A program made the translations under genes and the position numbers. A DNA stretch of 20,519 nt, taken from IMG/VR virus record IMGVR_UViG_3300037502_002762, positions 1-20,519 of that record; one strand, given 5' to 3'. Below the pieces are notes generated by a model. It did no database searches, was not told the DNA's origin, and worked only from the letters and a program-made list of their open reading frames with translations. Every line of letters begins with the position of its first letter. The first letter of the stretch is position 1. Shown in pieces: positions 7,747 to 15,121 of the stretch. The DNA comes from a virus.

Positions 7747-9605
7747 CGCAACCCGTCAGGCTGAATATCTACCCGTAGTGTCCCGTAGCGCCAGAAGGTA
7801 TCTACCTCGTCGCTTTCAATCTTCAAAGAAATCTGCCGTCCACGCGCCCTGGTGTCCACCTTTTGAGTGGTCGGGGTCACAAGATACGGGTCCAAGGAGC
7901 TTGGCACGGCAGTCGATTGCGGATAAGGCCGCAGCCGTATCTGCACCTCCAAATTGCCTTGCTGATTCTTAAAGTCCGGAATAAAGCGCTTCATGAAGAT
8001 CATGCTGTCGCCATCGCCAATGTCAAAGTACCCTGACTGAATGTAGGCCGTGATCGGTGATCCGTTGGCATTGACTCCATCTTCTTGGTTGTACAAGAAA
8101 GACCGACCGGGCGTGAGACCGTAAATCGTGCTAATCGTCGTGGCGGTGCTGTTTTCGTTGTATTCCGAGGCAACCGGCTTTTCAAACGTGCCAATGTCAG
8201 ACCACGCGGTTCGAGCCAAACTGCCAATGCTCCAGACGTTTTCCAAGTAGTTGTAGCTCACAAACCGGTCAATATAGTCCGCAGTAAATGACGGGTAAAA
8301 CCACGTCACCTCGTTGAACTGCGAGTTGACACCGGCAAAGACTTTCGCCCCTTGGACAAGATTAATGTCCTTGAAGACGTAGTCTTGAACCGTACAGGGC
8401 ATCTTTTTGACCGTACCGTCGAAGACGTAAAAGGCCTCAGTGCCCATCCAAAAGGCCAAGCCGTTGACGTCCACGGCTGCATGCGGGCCAATACAGCCGC
8501 AGTTGGCGCCCAGTTGCTGAAATCCAAACGTATACGGAGGCCCAACATACTGCATGGCATGCAAAGAGGTATCAGTGAAGATCAAAATCTGACCACGTGA
8601 CCTGATTGCGGAAACGATGGTGCTTCCGTCCGTGAGCCGTTGTCCGCCAGCCGTGTTGGTTGCAGACTCGGTAAATGTATTGATGTCCTCTTGATTTGAG
8701 AAGCGGACAAACATCGGATCTTGCGTAGTTGGTGTGCCAATGACAGATTCCGAGCCAAAGCAGACTAGATGCCTGTCTGGGGTAGATACCAACGCAAAGG
8801 TGTTTTTTGTCGGAGCGCCGCTAATGGCTATGGCCCGTGTTCCGGTGCCCCCGCTCAAGTCCCAGACGTAGATTGCGCCATTGCAAATCTGGGCGATTAG
8901 GTCTTCACCAAAGGTGTCCAACTGCCACACTCGGGTGTTAAGCGCCGTCACCCCCGCAGGGCGTGGAGTGCCCCAAGTAGAAAGGCCCCAGGTTCCTGCC
9001 CCCCAGCCAAAGTCAAAGACGCTGACATTTGAGCCTACGTTGATTTGATAAGTGCCCACGACCGCTGCACCGCCGTTTCCTGAATCAGAACTATTGGCGG
9101 CGACAGGGGCTTGGATGGTGTAAGAGTTAGCGTTGACGACGTTGAGGATCTCATACTCAGAATTGAGAATGCCTGCTGTGATAACGCCACCAAGAGAGAC
9201 GGCGCCGCTGAACCTAACGAAGTCGCCAACAATGGCGCCATGCCCGGTGTCCGTGACCGTCAGAATGTTGCTACCAGTAGTGGCAGCAAAGGTTACGTCC
9301 CCGGCGCCTGTCGTGGCCCGGATAGGAGTGATGTCAAAGTACTGTCCGCCGTTGTAGACGTAGAGTTTTTTGGTCGTCCCAACAGCCAGATAGGGCGAAC
9401 CGTCCAAGGCATTCCATGTCTGGATGTCCGTAATTTGGCCAACAAGAGCCGTCAGGTTGCCGTTAAAGCTGGTCCAACCGCCTAGTTTTTCTGGCAGGCC
9501 GTAGCGGAATCGAATGTAGTCGCCATCGATCCAGCCGCCCTCAGCACCGTACTCGGTGTTCTGCTTGTCAATCCCAGGCTTGAGGGCAAGGCGAAAGTAG
9601 GCCAT
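7743..9605 (-). CDS. Tail nozzle / packaged-DNA stabilisation protein (P22 gp10-like), 620 aa
   Basis: The N-terminus ([20 protein letters not shown]) and then [14 protein letters not shown] are typical of a family of podovirus tail proteins related to the P22 gp10 stabilisation/nozzle protein. Propeller-like repeats follow: [14 protein letters not shown] (73-86), [17 protein letters not shown] (234-250), [16 protein letters not shown] (340-355) and [13 protein letters not shown] (385-397). Residues about 100-190 form a separate Gly/Thr-rich beta insertion ([20 protein letters not shown]). The C-terminal 150 residues are beta-rich. P22 gp10 closes the tail tube after DNA packaging, and the size here is somewhat above that family's usual length because of the insertion. 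It starts directly after the zinc-ribbon gene with no gap. Confidence 0.65.
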   Translation of the reverse strand: MAYFRLALKPGIDKQNTEYGAEGGWIDGDYIRFRYGLPEKLGGWTSFNGNLTALVGQITDIQTWNALDGSPYLAVGTTKKLYVYNGGQYFDITPIRATTGAGDVTFAATTGSNILTVTDTGHGAIVGDFVRFSGAVSLGGVITAGILNSEYEILNVVNANSYTIQAPVAANSSDSGNGGAAVVGTYQINVGSNVSVFDFGWGAGTWGLSTWGTPRPAGVTALNTRVWQLDTFGEDLIAQICNGAIYVWDLSGGTGTRAIAISGAPTKNTFALVSTPDRHLVCFGSESVIGTPTTQDPMFVRFSNQEDINTFTESATNTAGGQRLTDGSTIVSAIRSRGQILIFTDTSLHAMQYVGPPYTFGFQQLGANCGCIGPHAAVDVNGLAFWMGTEAFYVFDGTVKKMPCTVQDYVFKDINLVQGAKVFAGVNSQFNEVTWFYPSFTADYIDRFVSYNYLENVWSIGSLARTAWSDIGTFEKPVASEYNENSTATTISTIYGLTPGRSFLYNQEDGVNANGSPITAYIQSGYFDIGDGDSMIFMKRFIPDFKNQQGNLEVQIRLRPYPQSTAVPSSLDPYLVTPTTQKVDTRARGRQISLKIESDEVDTFWRYGTLRVDIQPDGLR

Positions 9606-9821
9606 TTAGTTGCCCCATGTCTTGGCACCAGCCGCAGGAAGGGTCGTGACCCAGATTGAGACGTTCTGAAGAGCTTGCCAAGGCTGGCCGCAATTGGTAC
9701 ACGTGCCACTGGCTTCTTCCAAGGCGCTGACTGGGTCCTTGCAGTGCGAGCAGAGGATTTCAATTTCGTGCTTGGGCTCTACGCCAAACTCGGCTTTTCT
9801 GGCTTCTATGACTGTTTTCAT
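9606..9821 (-). CDS. Small zinc-ribbon protein, 71 aa
   Basis: The ATG at 9821 overlaps the endolysin stop as ATGA and has GTGGAG seven bases upstream; the in-frame GTG at 9833 is less likely because it sits in that site. Two CxxC knuckles (C24-S-H-C27 and C41-T-N-C44) with 13 residues between them form a classic four-cysteine zinc ribbon. The C-terminal 25 residues (ALQNVSIWVTTLPAAGAKTW) are hydrophobic but too polar for a clear membrane helix. It lies between the endolysin and nozzle genes. Zinc ribbons of this size in phages may bind nucleic acid or simply stabilise a small structural protein. No function is assigned. Confidence 0.8.
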   Translation of the reverse strand: MKTVIEARKAEFGVEPKHEIEILCSHCKDPVSALEEASGTCTNCGQPWQALQNVSIWVTTLPAAGAKTWGN

Positions 9822-10195
9822 GCGTAGCTCCACACCGTGGGTCGGTTTTCTCCCGTCATAGTATCAAGATGCAGGAAGCGTTTGTCGCCTTTTTGTTGGA
9901 CGCCGATGCCGGTAAAGCCCAGCTCCATGGCGATCGTTAGGAGCTTGTGCGCTTCGGCCCCCTGAATTCCAACGTCGGCGGCTTTGCCTGAGCTATGTGC
10001 TCCCGGTGTTGGCTTTGCCTTCTCAATGGGGTGGTCCGGGCAGCGGTAACCCGAAGTGATTGTCATGGATTTGTTGTACCGGTTTCGCAGACTTTGAAGC
10101 CTGTGCATGAAGTCCGGGTCCATCTCGGCCTTACCGCAATGTCGGCAGGCAAACTCAGACTCTTTGAAGTTCGGGTAGCGGCCCCAGTCCATCAT
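9818..10195 (-). CDS. Endolysin, M15A-type peptidase (peptidoglycan cross-link cleavage), 125 aa
   Basis: The N-terminus FKESEFACRHCGKAEMDP and then LQSLRNRYNKSMTITSGYRC match Peptidase_M15_3 (M15A, D-Ala-D-Ala carboxypeptidase-like) proteins. Zinc-site residues are visible in GAHSSGKAAD (H67, D74) and in FLHLD (H109), with D111 as a nearby acidic residue. The length of 125 aa is normal for single-domain phage endolysins of this group. There is no signal peptide, so it needs the holin, which is encoded just upstream and overlaps it by four bases (ATGA). C17 and C20 form an extra CxxC near the N-terminus that is frequent in this family. It cleaves peptide bonds in the host cell wall at the end of infection. 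Confidence 0.93.
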   Translation of the reverse strand: MMDWGRYPNFKESEFACRHCGKAEMDPDFMHRLQSLRNRYNKSMTITSGYRCPDHPIEKAKPTPGAHSSGKAADVGIQGAEAHKLLTIAMELGFTGIGVQQKGDKRFLHLDTMTGENRPTVWSYA

Positions 10196-10584
10196 GGCAA
10201 TCCCTTTGTCTTTTCATACGAGCGAAACGCACCCAGGCCCAGCAGCCCACCCAGCACCGTCAGCAGCGTATCCATGTCAAACGCAATCTTGATCTCTTCA
10301 CCACCCGCACCGACCACAAAGAAGTTCAGAATGGGAAACACCACAAAGTGCAGTGCAAACGCACCCCCGCAGGTCCAGCCGATAAATGGCCTCCAGCCTC
10401 CACGAAACGTACTGCCCGACTTGGCATCTTCCTTGTTGATCTCAAGCTGCCCCATGGCCTTCTGGAAGTCTTGATCTTGAGCAGCCTTGATGAGTTCGGC
10501 CTGAGCCTTCTCCCGAGCGTCTTTGTCCGGGATTAACTTGTCAAGAAGCCTACCTCCAACTTCTAAAATGGCGAGTGGGGTCAT
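10192..10584 (-). CDS. Holin of the 3-TM / GTA-holin type, 130 aa
   Basis: The N-terminus (LEVGGRLLDKLIPDKDAREK) plus the WRPFIGW motif (64-70) match the 3TM holin family (GTA_holin_3TM). Hydrophobic segments are at about 67-93 (WTCGGAFALHFVVFPILNFF, which may hold one long or two short helices) and 105-120 (TLLTVLGGLLGLGAF). The cytoplasmic N-terminal half is charged and helical. The gene begins right after the stop of a tail-fibre gene (TAGATG) and overlaps the endolysin by four bases, forming a compact lysis cassette inside the tail operon. It would form pores in the inner membrane so that the endolysin reaches the wall. No spanin gene was seen next to it. Confidence 0.88.
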   Translation of the reverse strand: MTPLAILEVGGRLLDKLIPDKDAREKAQAELIKAAQDQDFQKAMGQLEINKEDAKSGSTFRGGWRPFIGWTCGGAFALHFVVFPILNFFVVGAGGEEIKIAFDMDTLLTVLGGLLGLGAFRSYEKTKGLP

Positions 10585-11517
10585 CTAACACGCCATCAAA
10601 ACGCATGGGACGCAGTAAGAGCCGTCATCATAGGTGCAAGTGACATGGGTTGAGGTTACTTTCGCAATGGTCTTAGACCGCACAATGTCATCACCCTGCG
10701 GTTTTGCAGTTCCGTCACCAGCACTCATCAGCAGATCACCACGGGCTACTGTTACGCCTTGTGCAATGCGGATAATCATGTCACCCGTCATCGCCATGTT
10801 GATCTCGTCTACTTGGTGAGCCTCGTCATAAGTCCAGTTCACAAACACACCAGCGACATTGGCATCACCCTCAACATCAGAAACCTTGACCTTGTTAAGT
10901 TGCTCGTTCTGAACATCGTTGCCATCAGCGTCTACATAAATATTCATCTCATCGAGGTTTGACAGGACTGTGCCCTTCTTGAGTGACTCATCCTTGGCAG
11001 TAGTGGTCTGGGCATAACGGGATAAGTGACCACCGTTGTATGAGACTGTTGAGCCTGATACGGAGATGTTGCCTTCTAGTGTGTTGTCTTGGAAAAAACC
11101 TACTAAAATTCCATCATCAGTTAGTCTATTAACAACCAAAGGATTATCTGCTGCTGCCGTAAATGCTCCTTGACCTGTGTTTCTTAATTCACAACCTGCT
11201 GTTCCGGTTGCAGATGTTGTCTTCCCTACCAGCAATCTACCGCTGGAATCAATCCGCATCGCCTCTGCTCCACCTTCTGCAAAGGCTATGGTGTCAGCCG
11301 CAGGAAAGAAGATACCTGTGTTTACATCACCCGTGGTGGTCAGGGCTGGTAGGGATGCAGTACCCGCAGCAGCAACGATTTGTTTGTCCGTGTTGATCCT
11401 AGCCGTCTCAGTGCCCTTGCTCTGAAAGACTAAAACCCCGTCATCCCCGCCAGTCGTTTTTAGCCCGGAGGTGCCGGAGACTACTCCGTCGTCGGAGTTC
11501 AAGATTGATGAGGGCAT
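10585..11517 (-). CDS. Tail fibre protein with conserved C-terminal domain, 310 aa
   Basis: The first 100 residues are beta-rich and fibre-like (TGIFFPAADTIAFAEGGAEA, then MRIDSSGRLLVGKTT), a pattern very common in phage tail fibres. From about 150 a different domain begins: GGHLSRYAQTTTAKDESLKK, GTVLSNLDEM, VAGVFVNWTYD, MTGDMIIRIAQGVTVARGDL, LMSAGDGTAKPQGDDIVRSK and a cysteine-rich end, CTYDDGSYCVPCVLMAC. This C-terminal part is conserved in many environmental phage fibres and resembles intramolecular chaperone/autoprotease (peptidase G2-like) fibre ends, but I cannot confirm self-cleavage. It directly precedes the holin gene. Probable receptor-binding or side-fibre role. Confidence 0.75.
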   Translation of the reverse strand: MPSSILNSDDGVVSGTSGLKTTGGDDGVLVFQSKGTETARINTDKQIVAAAGTASLPALTTTGDVNTGIFFPAADTIAFAEGGAEAMRIDSSGRLLVGKTTSATGTAGCELRNTGQGAFTAAADNPLVVNRLTDDGILVGFFQDNTLEGNISVSGSTVSYNGGHLSRYAQTTTAKDESLKKGTVLSNLDEMNIYVDADGNDVQNEQLNKVKVSDVEGDANVAGVFVNWTYDEAHQVDEINMAMTGDMIIRIAQGVTVARGDLLMSAGDGTAKPQGDDIVRSKTIAKVTSTHVTCTYDDGSYCVPCVLMAC

Positions 11518-11520
11518 GGT

Positions 11521-11817
11521 TTAGTCCTTTGGAAAACGGGTTTTGATCTCAGCAACCTTGGCTTGCCATTCTTCCATCGTGGCTTCACCTCGTTGTGCTT
11601 TGAAGAATAGTGGGTCTGCCTCGGCAATGTAGGCGGCTCTGCGGTTTTCATTAGCGATACGGGCTGGTTCAAGCGCAGTCAGTCGAGCCACCTCTGCGTC
11701 AATCTCGGCATCAGTTGGGCGGGTCTGGCTTTGATCGAGCCACTCAAGGTCATCACCACGGAGAACCCATACTGCTTTGGGGCGCAAAGATTCAAGAGCC
11801 TTTTCTTTGGTAATCAT
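11521..11817 (-). CDS. Small helical protein, possible tail-fibre assembly helper, 98 aa
   Basis: The sequence begins MITKEKALESLRPKAVWVLR, followed by GDDLEWLDQSQTRPTDAEID, which resembles the XkdW/tail-fibre assembly type of small proteins that sit next to fibre genes. It continues as charged helix (EVARLTALEPARIANENRRA and EADPLFFKAQRGEATMEEWQ). The start overlaps the upstream fibre gene by four bases (ATGA), and the next fibre gene starts three bases after its stop. The neighbourhood supports a chaperone or structural partner of the fibres. The family link is from pattern memory only. Confidence 0.7.
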   Translation of the reverse strand: MITKEKALESLRPKAVWVLRGDDLEWLDQSQTRPTDAEIDAEVARLTALEPARIANENRRAAYIAEADPLFFKAQRGEATMEEWQAKVAEIKTRFPKD

Positions 11818-12386
11818 CCTTTAATCTCCAACAAAGTAATTGTTGCAACATCATTGGCGGCATTTGTAGTAACACTATTACCAAGTCTACTGTGAAATTG
11901 AAGTTTGTAAGTTGTTGACGAGGTTGTGTTTGGAGAATCTAAAACAGAAAGCATTAAAGCGGCTCTTCGAGTAAGTGGAGACCCCGAAAACCCTGCAAAA
12001 TAAAGGTGGTTTACTGCTTGAGTAATTGATGTTGCGCCCCTAAGAACCTGAAATGTAATTGCATTTTCAGAGGTATCAACATTAGAAACTGATGGATATA
12101 CCAAAACCAATACTTTGTTAGATGCGCTAGATGGGGTTATAGATGCAGACAAACCAACATCTACAAAGGACACAGAAGTTGTAGAAGTTCCCGTTCCCAG
12201 AGTTCCTGTTACTACCTGAATCACACTACCCGCTGGCAACTGCGAAGCAGTAATTGATGATGCGCTTGTTACTATCGTCCCGGTGTTATCTGGGAGCGTA
12301 AGTGTGCGGTTTGTCGAGGTGGCGGGACTCTCAATCGTGAAAGTAGCGGTTCCGCTTGCCGCACCCGCTAGGGCTATTTTCGACAT
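11814..12386 (-). CDS. Tail fibre / surface beta protein, 190 aa
   Basis: The N-terminus SKIALAGAASGTATFTIESP and then TNRTLTLPDNTGTIVT is a widespread attachment segment of phage fibre proteins. The rest is strand-rich: SVSFVDVGLSASITPSS, NKVLVLVYPSVSNVDTSENA, and an end NDVATITLLEIKG. It is short for a fibre and may be a modular tip or a side protein that assembles with its neighbours. The DNA is AT-rich here (19 of 60 bases are G or C at 12061-12120). Its ATG overlaps the stop of the 58-aa gene by one base (TAATG). Receptor binding is inferred. Confidence 0.75.
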   Translation of the reverse strand: MSKIALAGAASGTATFTIESPATSTNRTLTLPDNTGTIVTSASSITASQLPAGSVIQVVTGTLGTGTSTTSVSFVDVGLSASITPSSASNKVLVLVYPSVSNVDTSENAITFQVLRGATSITQAVNHLYFAGFSGSPLTRRAALMLSVLDSPNTTSSTTYKLQFHSRLGNSVTTNAANDVATITLLEIKG

Positions 12387-12562
12387 TATGGTGCTCCTTG
12401 TTCGTCTGCTGGTTCTGGGACACCGCCTTCAGCGACCCACTTCAAATACTCTTGATAGTCTGTGTTGTCATCAAAAGGCTTAAACGCAACACTTGATCCA
12501 TCGTCATTCAATTTAACGATGTTTGTGTCTCCACGATAACCAAGCACAATTTTGTAATTCAT
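12386..12562 (-). CDS. Small protein next to fibre genes, 58 aa
   Basis: The ATG at 12562 follows the upstream fibre stop by one base and is preceded by CGGAG at eight-base spacing. The frame ends in TAA at 12388-12386, which overlaps the next ATG. The protein is MNYKIVLGYRGDTNIVKLND and then DGSSVAFKPFDDNTDYQEY, ending LKWVAEGGVPEPADEQGAP. The pattern 'DNTDYQEYLKWVAEGG' with a proline/acidic end is often seen in small proteins or C-terminal segments linked to phage fibres, so a fibre-assembly or capping role is plausible. The gene is short and could be overlooked. Tight spacing on both sides and a ribosome site support it being real. Confidence 0.75.
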   Translation of the reverse strand: MNYKIVLGYRGDTNIVKLNDDGSSVAFKPFDDNTDYQEYLKWVAEGGVPEPADEQGAP

Positions 12563-12584
12563 TTTATAACTCCGATGTTATAAA
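12563..12584 (-). promoter_or_regulatory. Perfect hairpin presenting the ribosome-binding site of the 58-aa gene
   Basis: On the mRNA strand, arms TTTATAAC and GTTATAAA (8 bp, perfect) enclose the loop ATCGGA, and the start codon follows immediately. The GGAG ribosome site is in the loop and the first base of the 3' arm. The stop codon of the upstream fibre gene is inside the stem. The stem is AT-rich and weak, so ribosomes finishing the upstream gene would open it. Translational coupling is inferred. Confidence 0.55.
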
Positions 12585-13691
12585 CGCTTTGTTAGCACTA
12601 CTGCTGACATAAAATGCGCTTCCTTGCCCAACAGTTAAACCAGACGCTACTGTTACCCCAATTACAGGACAACGAACACTTGGAGTGTCCAATACTACTG
12701 CGGTGGCAGTGACGGATGATCCTGCTCCATTTAATGCGAAATAGTTACCGACCGAACTAGAAAGAACTAAAGACTGTCCCGAAGCGGATCGCATGGTTAC
12801 AGGGACATTTATTGGGGTGAGTGAAAGTGTAGTTAAAACACTATAACCACCACCAGCCCAATCAGAATTAGTTGACCCAACATCCCGACCAATCGCTTGA
12901 TAACAGTACCTTTGACACAACGCCAACTCAGTCCCATAAGGTCTGCGCTCAAACGGCGTGGCGACAGAGCCTGCTTCGAGTTGGACGCCTGTGATGTAGA
13001 AGGTGGCTCCGTTGGTTCCGACTACGCTGGTTGCGCCTGTGGCTGAAAGATAATTTGCACCCGCCCATGCACCAGCAGTTCCGCTTAAAGTAGAGCCAAC
13101 GCCAAGACCAAACAGAAGCACCAGCCCTGCGCCGTTATTTGTAACCCATGTTCCAGTCGTATCACCCGCAATAGCGACAGTCTTTTGTTCCCAAGTATTA
13201 GATGCGGAAACGCTATAGGTAAAAGGATATGAACGGTTAGCCGCACTATTCTTCACCGCACCGCCGAAAGTCCCTGTCAGCGAAGAACGAACCCAAAAAG
13301 ATAATGTTACGGACTTAGCGTTTGCAGTTCCCCAATTTAAATCTGCAACATTAAAACCTTCAATCGTCTGGCCAGTCATAAAGTAATCAGACGCCCCAAT
13401 TGAAACCGAAGATGCAACGGTCAGTCCGAGATAGTTAGTAAACCCAGCAGGGGGCGTAATGCTCCCAGCATTTTGTTGGATCGTAAATTTGCTCGCTTGA
13501 GATGCGTCAAAAAACCAGCGGTCGACTGTATATTGAAAACCCGTAGGAGTCACCGCCGCACCAGCATTCCTCTGGTCAATCCTCATGTCACCATTCAATA
13601 TCCGATTCTTAAAACTGAAGGCTCCACCAGAAAATTGGTTTGTGCTGTCTGGGAATGTGACTCCGTCACTGCCCGAAATAATCATTGTCAT
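12564..13691 (-). CDS. Receptor-binding tail fibre with carbohydrate-binding-like domain, 375 aa
   Basis: A short N-terminal attachment segment (SGSDGVTFPDSTNQ) leads into a widely distributed phage domain: NRILNGDMRIDQRNAGAAVT, YTVDRWFFDASQASKFTIQQ, VTLSFWVRSSLTGTFGGAVK, TWEQKTVAIAGDTTGTWVTN and GATFYITGVQLEAGSVATPF. This pattern is the CBM-like jelly roll of tail fibres, in which FYITGVQLE is the last strand. ELALCQRYCYQ marks its end. About 110 further residues form a variable strand-rich C-terminal tip. The start codon overlaps the homing endonuclease stop (ATGA). DNA is AT-rich relative to the structural genes (23 of 60 G+C at 13321-13380). It probably contacts a surface glycan of the host. 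Confidence 0.85.
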   Translation of the reverse strand: MTMIISGSDGVTFPDSTNQFSGGAFSFKNRILNGDMRIDQRNAGAAVTPTGFQYTVDRWFFDASQASKFTIQQNAGSITPPAGFTNYLGLTVASSVSIGASDYFMTGQTIEGFNVADLNWGTANAKSVTLSFWVRSSLTGTFGGAVKNSAANRSYPFTYSVSASNTWEQKTVAIAGDTTGTWVTNNGAGLVLLFGLGVGSTLSGTAGAWAGANYLSATGATSVVGTNGATFYITGVQLEAGSVATPFERRPYGTELALCQRYCYQAIGRDVGSTNSDWAGGGYSVLTTLSLTPINVPVTMRSASGQSLVLSSSVGNYFALNGAGSSVTATAVVLDTPSVRCPVIGVTVASGLTVGQGSAFYVSSSANKAFITSEL

Positions 13692-14344
13692 GCTGCTAAC
13701 TCCTTACGTTGTTTGTGCCAAGCTTTAGTGGCCTCGCTGCGTAGTTGACGCTCTTCAACAGACTGAATTCTTCCTTTGCGGGATGCAGACATTTTAGCCC
13801 TTGTTTCGGCAGACACAACCCTACTTTTGTTCATAGCAATGATGTCAGCACTCCTGCGTTTCTGAGCCTCGCTCATCTTTTTCCGAGTCTCTTCTGAAGC
13901 TTTTTTACCCAAGTTGGGGCCAACCCTTCCAGTCATCACTTCGCTTAGCTTTTGTTTGCCAGACTCCGGGTACTTCTTGCCCTTCATTGGCGAAGGTAGG
14001 CTAAGTCCTTTTCTCCAGCCACGGTGGCCCATTAACGACAAACTATGTTTACGTCGACGCTCTTCAGTCCATTTATGTTCGTCAGACCCACCAGCTTCGA
14101 TGTTGTACCCGTTGGGGGTAATCGAATTAAAAACTGAAATCCAAAAATGCTCAAAAAAGTTTAGCGTTTTTCTGCTGAGAATATTATTGGTGATAACTTC
14201 ATACGAAAAGTTTTCAAACCCGTGCTTCTTGTACGCAAGCCTCAATAACTTCCCATGCCCACGCCTGTTACGCAACGTAATTGTTTGCCCCACGTACTGT
14301 TTTCCAGTGAGGTTATTGGTAACAAGGTAGACATGCCCATTCAT
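13688..14344 (-). CDS. Free-standing GIY-YIG homing endonuclease with NUMOD3 repeats, 218 aa
   Basis: The ATG at 14344 overlaps the stop of the fibre gene as ATGA and has AAAGGTGG eight bases upstream; a GTG at 14356 is less likely. The catalytic domain shows VYLVTN (5-10) and QYVGQT (16-21) as the GIY...YIG pair, an Arg cluster at 25-28, AYKKHGFENFSYEVI (38-51), the catalytic Glu in FFEHFWI (E65) and NGYNIEAGG (79-87). NUMOD3-type DNA-binding motifs follow (MKGKKYPESGKQKLSE, GKKASEETRKKMSEA, SAETRAKMSASRKG). It cuts a homing site in DNA lacking the gene and promotes its own spread. It is not inside an intron: the coding sequences on both sides are complete. AT-rich composition (19 of 60 G+C at 14161-14220) fits recent arrival. 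Confidence 0.93.
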   Translation of the reverse strand: MNGHVYLVTNNLTGKQYVGQTITLRNRRGHGKLLRLAYKKHGFENFSYEVITNNILSRKTLNFFEHFWISVFNSITPNGYNIEAGGSDEHKWTEERRRKHSLSLMGHRGWRKGLSLPSPMKGKKYPESGKQKLSEVMTGRVGPNLGKKASEETRKKMSEAQKRRSADIIAMNKSRVVSAETRAKMSASRKGRIQSVEERQLRSEATKAWHKQRKELAA

Positions 14345-15111
14345 AAAATCAACCACCTTTGTCCGCTACTGACTGTAATAGTCACCGACGTGTCCACGGT
14401 AATTGGCCCCACGCTCAACCCATTCTCACCCGCCGCTATTGTGTAGCTGGCTGTAGCCGTGTCTTTATTAGTCAGTATCGCACCACCTGCCTGAGCACCA
14501 GAGATACCGCCCCAAGCACTGCCGTCATAACCCTCGAACTGATCGGTGTCGTCGTTGAAGCGGAACATACCCTTGGCAGGCGTAGGCCGTTGAGCCTGTG
14601 TTCCAACCGGCATGGTCACTGCACCCGTGCTGCTAAATACAGGATTGCCCGTGACCGTCAAAGCCGACAAGGTCGCCGTACCACCCGCCAAATTCACGAA
14701 ATCAAACGCCACCACCACATTCGTGCCGTCCGCATACACATGCATCTTGCGGCCATTGGGCACGGTCACCCCGGTCCCCGCCGAGGTCTTCACAACAATA
14801 CTCTGGCCCCCAGTCGTATTGTTCTCTATTAGGTACTGCTTCTCAATAGTCGGGACAATCAAATTACGGGTCGCGGTCAACGAGCCCGTAGAAGTCACAT
14901 TCAGGATCAGATTCCGGAAAGTCTGAGCCGCATTGCTGTCCGTGTAGCCAAGCGTCAAATCCGCATCCGTGGGGAAGTTGGCCGCAGCACGACCAGTAAT
15001 CGCCTCTTCAATGGCCGTGCCCAGGTTCGTGTTGGTTGTTACACCCCACGTTCCCGACTGCTCACCATTTCCAATGAGCTCGATTTTCAGCGAACTGTAA
15101 GTACTCGCCAT
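14341..15111 (-). CDS. Tail fibre / surface structural protein, 256 aa
   Basis: The N-terminus ASTYSSLKIELIGNGEQSGT, then WGVTTNTNLGTAIEEAITGR, is a very common start of environmental phage fibre-like proteins. Strand-rich repeats follow, then a fibre segment QAQRPTPAKGMFRFNDDTDQ with EGYDGSAWGGI. The last 42 residues (ending TITVSSGQRWLIL) are 28/42 identical to the C-terminus of the 153-aa protein at 16350-16811, so this is a shared tip or assembly module. AAGGA lies upstream of the ATG at 15111. The homing endonuclease starts inside its stop codon. Confidence 0.8.
   Translation of the reverse strand: MASTYSSLKIELIGNGEQSGTWGVTTNTNLGTAIEEAITGRAAANFPTDADLTLGYTDSNAAQTFRNLILNVTSTGSLTATRNLIVPTIEKQYLIENNTTGGQSIVVKTSAGTGVTVPNGRKMHVYADGTNVVVAFDFVNLAGGTATLSALTVTGNPVFSSTGAVTMPVGTQAQRPTPAKGMFRFNDDTDQFEGYDGSAWGGISGAQAGGAILTNKDTATASYTIAAGENGLSVGPITVDTSVTITVSSGQRWLIL
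14344..14469 (-). repeat. Duplicated 42-residue C-terminal tip module, copy 2
   Basis: These 42 codons of the 256-aa fibre gene encode the same module as 16353-16478: SYTIAAGENGLSVGPITV followed by TITVSSGQRWLIL. The two are 28/42 identical at protein level, while the DNA has diverged more, so the copies are not recent. This copy borders the homing endonuclease. Confidence 0.85.
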
Positions 15112-15121
15112 CTTCTATCCT

